Assembly: GCA_964633145.1 (NCBI GenBank)
Contig: CAZWFE010000054.1
Span: forward strand, 1-12,753
From: CAJXSD01 sp964633145
GTDB taxonomy: Bacteria > Pseudomonadota > Alphaproteobacteria > Rhodobacterales > Rhodobacteraceae
Length of the DNA stretch: 12,753 bases
Direction of reading: 5' to 3'
Each line of letters starts with the position of its first letter. The first letter of the stretch is position 1. The notes beneath the pieces were generated by a model. That model did no database searches, had not been told where the DNA came from, and worked only from the letters and a program-made list of their open reading frames with translations. Positions 7,157 to 12,753 of this stretch are shown here, piece by piece. Made by a program: the position numbers and the translations under genes.

Positions 7157-8017
7157 ATGGATATCACGGCCCGCCCGTTTCGATCAGTACTGTATATTCC
7201 CGGATCCAAGGATCGCGCCCTAGAGAAAGCACGCGGTTTGCCCGTCGACGCCATTATTTTCGACCTAGAAGATGCGGTGTCACCTGATGCCAAAATTGAT
7301 GCGCGTGAAACTTTGAAATCTGCATTGGCAGCCGGGGGCTATGGTGCACGATATAAAATTATCCGTATCAATGGGTTAGACAGCGAATGGGGGCAGGGCG
7401 ATATCGCAGCATTGCGCGATGCGGATGCGGATGCGTTTTTGATCCCCAAGGTTGCCAGCCCGGCTGATGTGCAGGCGGTTGCAGATATGTTGGGCAATGG
7501 CAAACCCATTTGGGCCATGATTGAAACGCCGCTGGGTGTTTTGAACGCAGCCGCTATCGCTGCGCATCCCCAGTTGCAGGGGTTTGTGGCGGGCACGAAT
7601 GATTTGGCCAAGGAACTGAATTGTCGGTTCCGCGCGGATCGCATGCAGCTGCAAACCGCGCTGCAAACGATGTTACTGGCCGCACGCGCCTATGATGTGG
7701 TCGCCGTGGATGGCGTTTATAACCAGTTCAAGGACGACGATGGATTGCGCAGTGAATGCGAACAGGGACGCGATTTGGGATTTGATGGCAAAACCCTGAT
7801 CCATCCAGCGCAAATTGCCATTGCCAATGAATGTTTTGCGCCATCGCCTGCCGAGATCGAATTGGCCCAACGCTATATCGCCGCCTTCGAAGAAGTTGAG
7901 GCTTCGGGCCAGGGTGTTGCAGTTGTGGATGGTAAAATCGTAGAAAATCTGCATGTTGAAACGGCAAGGAAAACTTTGGCACAGGCCAAGGCTATTGTTC
8001 AACAAGATGCGGAGTAA
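7157..8017 (+). CDS. mcl2: CitE-like protein, probable (3S)-malyl-CoA thioesterase
   Basis: A 286-residue member of the CitE/malyl-CoA lyase TIM-barrel family. In Rhodobacter sphaeroides the paralogue Mcl2 hydrolyses (3S)-malyl-CoA to malate and CoA, completing glyoxylate and acetyl-CoA assimilation in the ethylmalonyl-CoA pathway together with the lyase Mcl1. Family signatures: RSVLYIPGSKDRALEKA near the N-terminus, FDLEDAVSP (35-43), R70 in RINGLDSEW, E123 in MIETPLGV (metal-binding glutamate) and D149 in AGTNDLAKEL (metal-binding aspartate). The thioesterase assignment rather than lyase rests mainly on context: it heads an operon that ends with mesaconyl-CoA hydratase and lies between mdh and sdh. 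The start at 7157 has a strong Shine-Dalgarno (GGAGGAAATC then ATG); upstream extension of the frame is unsupported. A citrate lyase subunit is unlikely, since no citD or citF is nearby. Confidence 0.88.
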   Translation: MDITARPFRSVLYIPGSKDRALEKARGLPVDAIIFDLEDAVSPDAKIDARETLKSALAAGGYGARYKIIRINGLDSEWGQGDIAALRDADADAFLIPKVASPADVQAVADMLGNGKPIWAMIETPLGVLNAAAIAAHPQLQGFVAGTNDLAKELNCRFRADRMQLQTALQTMLLAARAYDVVAVDGVYNQFKDDDGLRSECEQGRDLGFDGKTLIHPAQIAIANECFAPSPAEIELAQRYIAAFEEVEASGQGVAVVDGKIVENLHVETARKTLAQAKAIVQQDAE

Positions 8018-8020
8018 AAT

Positions 8021-8566
8021 ATGACATTACTAATTCTAGGCTTGATCCTGTGGATTGTGCCACACTGGCTGAAACGCTTGGCCCCTGACCTGCGGGCGTC
8101 CATGGGCGCGCGGGGGCGTGGGGTTATTTCGATCCTGTTGTTTGTCGGACTTGGGTTGATCATCTACGGATATCGTCAGGCTGACTTTATTGATATTTGG
8201 TATCCTCCAGCATTTTTGGTGCATATAAACAGCTTGATGATGGTTGTTGCTGTTGCTGTGTTTGCAATGGCGCATACCAAAGGACGTCTGCGGGGCAAAA
8301 TGCGCCATCCGATGTTGGTGTCTGTGAAAATCTGGGCCATTGCGCATTTGCTGGTCAATGGAGATTTGGCGTCGATCATTTTGTTCGGTGGTATGCTGTT
8401 CTGGGCTGTCGTGTCTGTGATTTTGATCAACCGATCAGAAACATGGGAACGTCCGACACCTGGCGACAAGGGGCGCGATTGGCTGTTTGCTGTGATCAGC
8501 GTTGTCACATTTGCAGTCATCGTTGGTATTCATATCGCGCTGGGCGTGAATCCGTTTCCGGGGTAA
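8021..8566 (+). CDS. NnrU-family integral membrane protein
   Basis: A 181-residue hydrophobic protein of the NnrU family, named for a gene in denitrification clusters but widespread in alphaproteobacteria that do not denitrify; the molecular function is not established. About five membrane segments can be drawn: residues 2-15, 34-51, 64-84, 100-124 and 150-172. The family feature PPAFLVHINSLMM with its histidine (about residue 68) and the KMRHPML loop followed by KIWAIAHLLVNGD, with further histidines, suggest possible haem or metal contact, which is inference. The ATG at 8021 lies 3 bases after the thioesterase stop, with GGAG at 8011-8014 inside the end of that gene, so translation is coupled. 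It lies in the same operon as mcl2, the DUF1737-type gene and mch. Confidence 0.88.
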   Translation: MTLLILGLILWIVPHWLKRLAPDLRASMGARGRGVISILLFVGLGLIIYGYRQADFIDIWYPPAFLVHINSLMMVVAVAVFAMAHTKGRLRGKMRHPMLVSVKIWAIAHLLVNGDLASIILFGGMLFWAVVSVILINRSETWERPTPGDKGRDWLFAVISVVTFAVIVGIHIALGVNPFPG

Positions 8567-8569
8567 GTC

Positions 8570-8776
8570 ATGGCACAACTTTATCGTCTTTTGACCGAAG
8601 AGGACACATCCGCGTTTTGTCACAAAGTGACATTGGCATTGTCCAAGGGCTGGGTGCTGTATGGTGACCCGTGTTACGCATTTGATCACGATACTGGCAA
8701 AATGCGTTGTGCGCAGGCTGTGATTAAAACGACAGCGGATGATTATGATCCCAACAAGAAATTAGGAGAGCAATAA
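8570..8776 (+). CDS. Small DUF1737-type protein
   Basis: A 68-residue soluble protein with the pattern of DUF1737 proteins: a short N-terminal strand (QLYRLLTEEDTSAF), a helix with KVTLALSKGW, then LYGDPCYAF and a strand with RCAQAVIK. The fold and function of this family are not known to me. It starts 3 bases after the NnrU stop and its TAA overlaps the ATG of mch by one base (TAATG), so it is part of the operon and probably translated in step with mesaconyl-CoA hydratase. No signal peptide or membrane segment is seen. The ribosome site before it is poor (GGGGTAAGTC), consistent with translational coupling. The tight spacing on both sides makes it a real gene and not a chance frame. Confidence 0.85.
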   Translation: MAQLYRLLTEEDTSAFCHKVTLALSKGWVLYGDPCYAFDHDTGKMRCAQAVIKTTADDYDPNKKLGEQ

Positions 8777-9807
8777 TGGCAAAAACCAACCCTGGGCGTT
8801 TTTTCGAAGATTACAGCATCGGTCAAGTGATCGAACATGCCGTACCACGCACCGTTTCAGGTGGGGAACGCGCGTTGTACCACGCGCTGTACCCTGCACG
8901 GCATGCGCTGTATTCGTCGGATGAATTTGCGCGCGGGTGCGGTTTGCCCTCGGCGCCGCTGGATGATCTGGCGGCGTTTCATTTGGTGTTTGGCAAAACG
9001 GTTCCAGATGTTTCCCTGAATGCGGTTGCCAATCTGGGCTATGCCCAAGGCCGCTGGCTGAAACCTGTTTATGCAGGCGATACACTACGATCAGTGTCCG
9101 AAGTCATTGGCTTGAAACAAAATTCCAACGGCAAAACGGGCGTTGTTTATGTCCGTACCCGTGGATTGAACCAGCATGATGACGTTGTGATGGAATACGT
9201 CCGTTGGGTCATGGTGCGAAAAAACAATTTGGATGCGCCGGCCCCCGAAACGGTGGTGCCTGATCTAAAGGCGGCATTGGATGTCAGCGATCTTGTCATT
9301 CCATCAGGACTGGATTTTACCGATTATGATTTCACCCTTGCAGGCGAACCGCACCGCTGGGGCGACTATGCCATTGGCGAAATTATCGACCATGTTGATG
9401 GTGTCACGATAGAAGAGGCCGAACACATGTTGGCCACGCGATTGTGGCAAAACACGGCCAAGGTGCATTTCGACGCCACATTCCGCCCCGATGGGCAGCG
9501 CTTGATCTATGGCGGTCATGTGATTTCGATGGCGCGGGCTTTGTCGTTTAACGGCTTGGCCAACGCACAGATAATCGTTGGGCTAAATTCTGGGGCACAT
9601 GCGAACCCATGTTTTGCGGGTGATACGATCAAAGCCTGGAGCGAAGTTCTTGATCATGCCGAAACGGATGCGGCAGGCGTTGGTGCCATTCGGTTGCGGC
9701 TTGTGGCGACCAAAGGCAGCCATCCCAAGACACTGAAAAATGACAGCGGGAAATACGATCCCGATGTGTTGCTTGATTTAGATTACTGGGCGTTGATGCC
9801 TGTTTGA
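8776..9807 (+). CDS. mch: Mesaconyl-CoA hydratase (beta-methylmalyl-CoA dehydratase)
   Basis: Catalyses the reversible hydration of mesaconyl-C1-CoA to beta-methylmalyl-CoA in the ethylmalonyl-CoA pathway, which replaces the glyoxylate bypass in isocitrate-lyase-negative Rhodobacterales and methylotrophs. The 343-residue protein has two MaoC-like hot-dog halves: about residues 5-150 (FFEDYSIGQVIEHAVPRTVS, later NAVANLGYAQGRWLKPVYAGDTL) and about 185-335 (HRWGDYAIGEIIDHVDGVTI, later YGGHVISMARALSFNG and NPCFAGDTIKAWSEVL). Each half ends in the paired YAGDTL / FAGDTI element of the fold. The length matches the characterised Rhodobacter enzyme. A good Shine-Dalgarno (AGGAGAG at 8764-8770) lies before the ATG, which overlaps the preceding stop by one base. 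It is the last gene of its operon; no terminator with a T-run was found before sdhC. Confidence 0.93.
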   Translation: MAKTNPGRFFEDYSIGQVIEHAVPRTVSGGERALYHALYPARHALYSSDEFARGCGLPSAPLDDLAAFHLVFGKTVPDVSLNAVANLGYAQGRWLKPVYAGDTLRSVSEVIGLKQNSNGKTGVVYVRTRGLNQHDDVVMEYVRWVMVRKNNLDAPAPETVVPDLKAALDVSDLVIPSGLDFTDYDFTLAGEPHRWGDYAIGEIIDHVDGVTIEEAEHMLATRLWQNTAKVHFDATFRPDGQRLIYGGHVISMARALSFNGLANAQIIVGLNSGAHANPCFAGDTIKAWSEVLDHAETDAAGVGAIRLRLVATKGSHPKTLKNDSGKYDPDVLLDLDYWALMPV

Positions 9808-9826
9808 ATTTAGATACACCCGCATA

Positions 9827-9862
9827 TTTTGTGATCACTAATAATAATTAAGTGATCACAAA
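9827..9862. promoter_or_regulatory. Paired GTGATCAC operator upstream of sdhC
   Basis: GTGATCAC at 9831-9838 and 9852-9859, centres exactly 21 bp apart, within 12-bp inverted arms TTTGTGATCACT (9828-9839) and AGTGATCACAAA (9851-9862). The layout matches the pair upstream of sucC, so one regulator probably controls both operons. The right-hand copy covers the place where a -35 box would sit for the TATAAT at 9875, as expected for an activator contacting RNA polymerase, though a repressor is not excluded. Confidence 0.75.
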
Positions 9863-9874
9863 TTCACAGAATGA

Positions 9875-9880
9875 TATAAT
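9875..9880 (+). promoter_or_regulatory. Candidate -10 box of the sdh operon promoter
   Basis: A perfect TATAAT hexamer starts 12 bases after the operator pair. The -35 position (about 9852-9857, GTGATC) does not match TTGACA but is occupied by the operator. Transcription would start near 9887, leaving a leader of about 119 bases before sdhC in which I see no convincing riboswitch or terminator. Confidence 0.5.
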
Positions 9881-10005
9881 TTTATCGATAACACTATTTC
9901 CCACGCTGGTTTTGTCGTTAGATTATATTAAGAACCTGACCATAACTATGCTACGGGCCAAACCGGTTGTGGTGCGCCCAGATTGAAACCGAAAGGCTAA
10001 GATAC

Positions 10006-10389
10006 ATGGCTGATGTAAACCGAGGCAACAGACCTCTCTCTCCGCATCTGACAATTTACCGTCCGCAATTGACGTCGATGACATCCATTTTGGTTCGGAT
10101 TACTGGTAACGCACTGATCGTCGGCGCGTTTCTTGTGATTTGGTGGTTACTGGCGGCATCTACCTCGGCTGAATATTTTGAAATTGCTGACGGATTGATC
10201 CGCAGCTGGTTCGGAAAATTGATCATGCTGGGGTCGATCTGGGCATTGTGGTACCACACCTTGGGCGGCATTCGCCATCTGATCTGGGACAACGCAATCG
10301 GGTTGGATTTGCCCACCGCCTATAAATTAGGATGGGCTTTGGTCATTGGATCATTTGTGCTGACTGTGATCACAGTCATCGTGCTATAG
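10006..10389 (+). CDS. sdhC: Succinate dehydrogenase cytochrome b556 subunit
   Basis: One of the two membrane anchors of succinate dehydrogenase (complex II), holding haem b and part of the ubiquinone site. From the ATG at 10006 it has 127 residues, the family norm, and begins MADVNRGNRPLSPHLTIYRP, the standard SdhC opening; an earlier TTG at 9967 would add 13 residues unlike the family. AAAGG at 9992-9996 is the ribosome site. Three membrane helices are visible at about 27-50, 68-92 and 105-126. The motif YHTLGGIRHLIWD carries H84, aligned with the haem-ligand His84 of E. coli SdhC, and H91. S24 and R31 lie where quinone-site residues are expected. sdhD follows after 9 bases. The last codons contain an 18-bp perfect palindrome. 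Confidence 0.96.
   Translation: MADVNRGNRPLSPHLTIYRPQLTSMTSILVRITGNALIVGAFLVIWWLLAASTSAEYFEIADGLIRSWFGKLIMLGSIWALWYHTLGGIRHLIWDNAIGLDLPTAYKLGWALVIGSFVLTVITVIVL
10361..10378. promoter_or_regulatory. 18-bp perfect palindrome with a GTGATCAC core inside the end of sdhC
   Basis: TGACTGTGATCACAGTCA is its own reverse complement and contains the same TGTGATCACA core as the operators upstream of sucC and sdhC. It ends 9 bases before the sdhC stop, about 20 before the sdhD start. Unlike the intergenic sites it is single: no second copy lies 21 bp away. It may be an internal operator or a coincidence of the codons for LTVITV. Confidence 0.35.
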
Positions 10390-10398
10390 GGGGAAACT

Positions 10399-10770
10399 AT
10401 GCGTTATTTGACAGATCGTAAACGCGCCGTTGGCATGGGCAGCGCGAAATCAGGAACAGCACATTTTTGGGCGATGAAAGTCAGCTCGGTCGCATTGTTG
10501 ATTTTAGTTCCACTGTTTGTGTTCACGTTTGGCAGCATTGTTGGTGCCCCATACGAAGAGGTTTTGGCCTATTACCAACGTCCTTTCCCCGCGATCATAG
10601 CGGCATTGACGTTGATTGTCGGCCTAGAGCATTTTCAATCTGGTGCCCAAGTCTTGATCGAAGATTACGTGCATGGCACCGCGGAAAAAATCACCATCAT
10701 TTTGGTGAAATGTTTGGCCTATGGCATGATGGCGACGGGTTTGTTCGCCATTGCGAAATTGGCACTATAA
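10399..10770 (+). CDS. sdhD: Succinate dehydrogenase hydrophobic membrane anchor subunit
   Basis: The second membrane anchor of complex II, 123 residues, normal for alphaproteobacteria. It pairs with SdhC to bind haem b and ubiquinone under the SdhAB catalytic part. Three hydrophobic helices appear at about 27-48, 63-84 and 97-120. The signature EHFQSGAQVLIEDYVHG (77-93) carries D89 and Y90, equivalent to the Asp-Tyr pair (Asp82, Tyr83) that helps bind quinone in E. coli SdhD, and H78 as the likely second haem ligand. The ATG at 10399 follows a purine-rich GGGGGAAA ribosome site that overlaps the sdhC stop; sdhA follows after 12 bases. SdhD sequences vary widely, so the assignment rests on this motif plus position between sdhC and sdhA, which together are firm. 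Confidence 0.95.
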   Translation: MRYLTDRKRAVGMGSAKSGTAHFWAMKVSSVALLILVPLFVFTFGSIVGAPYEEVLAYYQRPFPAIIAALTLIVGLEHFQSGAQVLIEDYVHGTAEKITIILVKCLAYGMMATGLFAIAKLAL

Positions 10771-10782
10771 GGGGCAGGAACT

Positions 10783-12588
10783 ATGGCAGAATATCAATAC
10801 GAAACGCATGAATATGATGTTGTTGTTGTCGGTGCCGGTGGTGCTGGCTTGCGCGCAACATTGGGCATGGCTGAACAGGGGCTGCGCACAGCCTGTGTAA
10901 CCAAGGTGTTCCCAACCCGTTCGCACACTGTCGCGGCCCAAGGCGGCATTGCGGCATCGTTGTCGAACATGGGGCCTGACCATTGGCAGTGGCATATGTA
11001 TGACACTGTGAAAGGGTCCGATTGGCTGGGTGATACCGATGCGATGGAATACCTCGCCCGCGAAGCGCCCAAGGCGGTTTACGAATTGGAACATTACGGT
11101 GTGCCCTTCAGCCGCACAGAAGAAGGCAAGATTTACCAACGCCCCTTTGGTGGCCACACCACCGAATTTGGCGAAGGCCCCCCCGTGCAACGGACCTGCG
11201 CAGCCGCAGACCGTACAGGTCACGCGATTTTGCACACGCTTTATGGTCAGTCCCTGAAAAACAATGCGGAATTCTATATCGAATATTTCGCCATTGACCT
11301 GATCATGTCTGATGATGGTCAATGTCAGGGCGTTGTGTGTTGGAAACTGGATGACGGCACAATGCATGTGTTCAACGCCAAGATGGTTGTTTTGGCGACC
11401 GGCGGCTATGGCCGCGCCTATTTCAGCGCGACATCGGCGCATACCTGTACAGGTGATGGCGGCGGCATGGTCGCGCGTGCCGGACTGGCGCTGCAGGACA
11501 TGGAATTTGTGCAATTCCACCCAACCGGCATCTATGGCTCTGGCTGTTTGATCACCGAAGGTGCACGCGGCGAAGGCGGCTATCTGACCAACTCAGAAGG
11601 CGAACGTTTTATGGAACGGTACGCGCCGCATTACAAAGATTTGGCACCTCGCGATTACGTGTCACGTTGTATGACCATGGAAATCCGCGAAGGTCGCGGC
11701 GTTGGTGCAGGTGGGGATCACATCCACCTGAACCTGTCACATTTGCCGGCCGAAGCCTTGGCAGAACGGTTGCCGGGCATTTCAGAATCTGCAAAGATTT
11801 TTGCAGGTGTTGACGTGACCAAAGAACCGATCCCTGTTCTGCCAACCGTGCATTATAACATGGGCGGTATCCCCACAAACTATTGGGGCGAAGTGTTGAA
11901 CCCAACTGCCGACAATCCAACTGCTATCGTTCCCGGCCTGATGGCTGTTGGCGAAGCGGGCTGTGCATCGGTTCACGGTGCGAACCGCCTTGGATCAAAT
12001 TCATTGATTGACTTGGTGGTGTTTGGACGTGCGGCCGCGATCCGCGCGGGCAAGGTTGTAGATGCAGATGCGTCAAACCCCGTGTTGAACACCGCGTCCA
12101 TCGACAAAGCCTTTGATCGTTTTGACGGCTTGCGCCACGCAAAAGGCGCGACACCAACTGCCGAACTGCGCTTGGAAATGCAAAAAACAATGCAAGCCGA
12201 CGCGGCCGTTTTCAGGACATCTGAAACCCTGTCACAGGGCGTCGAAAAAATGACTGCAATTGCAGGAAAGATGGATGACATTCAGGTCACCGATCGCAGC
12301 TTGGTTTGGAACAGTGATTTGATGGAAACGCTAGAACTGACCAACCTGATGCCAAACGCATTGGCCACCATCGTCGGTGCCGAAGCACGCAAAGAATCCC
12401 GTGGCGCGCACGCGCACGAAGATTTCACAACGCGTGATGATGAAAACTGGCGCGTGCATACGGTGACACGGGTCGATGGCAACGCGGTGGAATTATCATA
12501 TCGCCCAGTTATCACCGATCCGCTGACGACTGAAACACAAGGTGGCATCAGTCTGGAAAAAATCGCGCCCAAAGTACGGACATTCTAA
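10783..12588 (+). CDS. sdhA: Succinate dehydrogenase flavoprotein subunit
   Basis: Catalytic flavoprotein of complex II on the cytoplasmic face of the inner membrane; oxidises succinate to fumarate and passes electrons to the iron-sulfur subunit SdhB. The 601 residues are full length. FAD-binding GAGGAG is at 17-22, and H48 in TRSHTVAAQGG is the covalent FAD attachment histidine (His45 in E. coli). Active-site residues all align with the E. coli enzyme: H246 in QFHPTG, T258 and E259 before ARGEGG, the proton-shuttle R290 in APRDYVSR, H357 in HYNMGG and R402 in GANRLGSNSL. The C-terminal domain ends with ESRGAHAHEDF, TRDDENW and a Lys-Val-Arg-rich tail, as usual. A strong ribosome site (GGGGCAGGAA) precedes the ATG, 12 bases after sdhD. 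sdhB is not directly downstream: another gene starts 3 bases after the stop. Confidence 0.98.
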   Translation: MAEYQYETHEYDVVVVGAGGAGLRATLGMAEQGLRTACVTKVFPTRSHTVAAQGGIAASLSNMGPDHWQWHMYDTVKGSDWLGDTDAMEYLAREAPKAVYELEHYGVPFSRTEEGKIYQRPFGGHTTEFGEGPPVQRTCAAADRTGHAILHTLYGQSLKNNAEFYIEYFAIDLIMSDDGQCQGVVCWKLDDGTMHVFNAKMVVLATGGYGRAYFSATSAHTCTGDGGGMVARAGLALQDMEFVQFHPTGIYGSGCLITEGARGEGGYLTNSEGERFMERYAPHYKDLAPRDYVSRCMTMEIREGRGVGAGGDHIHLNLSHLPAEALAERLPGISESAKIFAGVDVTKEPIPVLPTVHYNMGGIPTNYWGEVLNPTADNPTAIVPGLMAVGEAGCASVHGANRLGSNSLIDLVVFGRAAAIRAGKVVDADASNPVLNTASIDKAFDRFDGLRHAKGATPTAELRLEMQKTMQADAAVFRTSETLSQGVEKMTAIAGKMDDIQVTDRSLVWNSDLMETLELTNLMPNALATIVGAEARKESRGAHAHEDFTTRDDENWRVHTVTRVDGNAVELSYRPVITDPLTTETQGGISLEKIAPKVRTF

Positions 12589-12591
12589 TTC

Positions 12592-12753
12592 ATGTCTGGG
12601 GTACAACAGGATATCAATTTTGGGCGTCATTCGGCGCCCAAACGCCTGTTGTGTTTGGCCACCTATCACAAAGGTGGCACAATTTGGATGAAACACGTCA
12701 TCACTGCCCTGTCCAAAGCGTTGGATATTCCTTGGGTGGGGATATGGGGTGCG
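12592..12753 (+). CDS. Sulfotransferase-like protein, first 54 codons (cut by window edge)
   Basis: The frame from the ATG at 12592 is open to the right edge and yields 54 residues. RLLCLATYHKGGTIWMKHVI (residues 19-38) resembles the 5-prime-phosphosulfate-binding loop of PAPS-dependent sulfotransferases (general form Y-x-K-[SG]-G-T-x-W): a short strand, the K-G-G-T-x-W loop, and a helix. This would move a sulfuryl group from PAPS to an unknown acceptor, but only the N-terminus is seen, so the catalytic histidine and the 3-prime-phosphate site cannot be checked. There is no signal peptide. It starts 3 bases after the sdhA stop with only a weak GGA as ribosome site, so it is probably translated by coupling and transcribed with sdh. 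In several Rhodobacterales I recall extra genes between sdhA and sdhB; whether sdhB follows here cannot be seen. Confidence 0.7.
   Translation, partial: MSGVQQDINFGRHSAPKRLLCLATYHKGGTIWMKHVITALSKALDIPWVGIWGA
12619..12642. repeat. 8-bp inverted repeat shortly after sdhA
   Basis: TTTGGGCG (12619-12626) and CGCCCAAA (12635-12642) are perfect arms around an 8-base loop, 30 bases after the sdhA stop and inside the first codons of the sulfotransferase-like gene. No T-run follows, so it is not a standard terminator; it could be an mRNA hairpin that protects the sdhCDA message or limits expression of the next gene. Chance is possible. Confidence 0.35.

Noticed and set aside
9961..9968. AACCGGTT palindrome in the sdhC leader, sharing CCGGTTGT with the mdh upstream region (6177-6184), as a possible LacI-type (CceR) site
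   Set aside because: The palindrome does not extend past 8 bp and position relative to the genes differs; too weak to call.
9967..10005. Upstream TTG start for sdhC
   Set aside because: The added 13 residues do not fit the SdhC family, while the ATG at 10006 gives the standard N-terminus and has AAAGG upstream.
10765..11520. Minus-strand open frame (251 codons) opposite sdhA
   Set aside because: Shadow of the fully conserved sdhA frame; composition is unlike a real protein and there is no promoter context.
11790..11807. CTGCAAA / TTTGCAG inverted repeat in sdhA
   Set aside because: Short stem in the middle of a conserved coding region with no boundary nearby; expected by chance.

Overview
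The window looks like chromosomal DNA of an alphaproteobacterium, most likely Rhodobacterales (Roseobacter/Rhodobacter relatives). The evidence is an LDH-like malate dehydrogenase, an SdhC/SdhD/SdhA set of alphaproteobacterial type, and a TCA gene block joined to two ethylmalonyl-CoA (EMC) pathway genes (malyl-CoA thioesterase and mesaconyl-CoA hydratase), a layout I recall from Rhodobacter sphaeroides and relatives. The genus cannot be told from the sequence. No RNA genes, transposons or CRISPR arrays are visible.

Left part, all on the minus strand: mdh (5197-6159) has its own rho-independent terminator (5143-5176). Then comes a tight operon sucC - sucD - unknown exported protein - sucA (4969 down to 1, sucA running off the left edge), with gaps of only 4, 4 and 7 bases. 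The unknown gene between sucD and sucA is clearly more AT-rich than its neighbours.

Middle part, plus strand: a TauE/SafE-type membrane protein (6325-7074) is divergent from mdh. It is followed by a four-gene operon (7157-9807) with gaps of 3 and 3 bases and a 1-base overlap: malyl-CoA thioesterase, NnrU-family membrane protein, DUF1737-type small protein, mesaconyl-CoA hydratase.

Right part, plus strand: sdhC - sdhD - sdhA (10006-12588), then the first 54 codons of a sulfotransferase-like gene starting 3 bases after sdhA. sdhB is not inside the window.

The gene products form one metabolic unit. SucA, SucCD, SdhCDA and Mdh carry 2-oxoglutarate to oxaloacetate. Mesaconyl-CoA hydratase and malyl-CoA thioesterase belong to acetyl-CoA assimilation by the EMC pathway, which delivers malate and succinyl-CoA to the cycle.

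The most striking non-coding signal is a matched pair of operators. Upstream of both sucC and sdhC there are two copies of the palindrome GTGATCAC whose centres are exactly 21 bp (two helical turns) apart, just upstream of a candidate -10 box. A fifth copy sits in an 18-bp perfect palindrome at the end of sdhC. This is best read as the site of a shared TCA regulator; the GntR-family activator AkgR described in R. sphaeroides is the first candidate.
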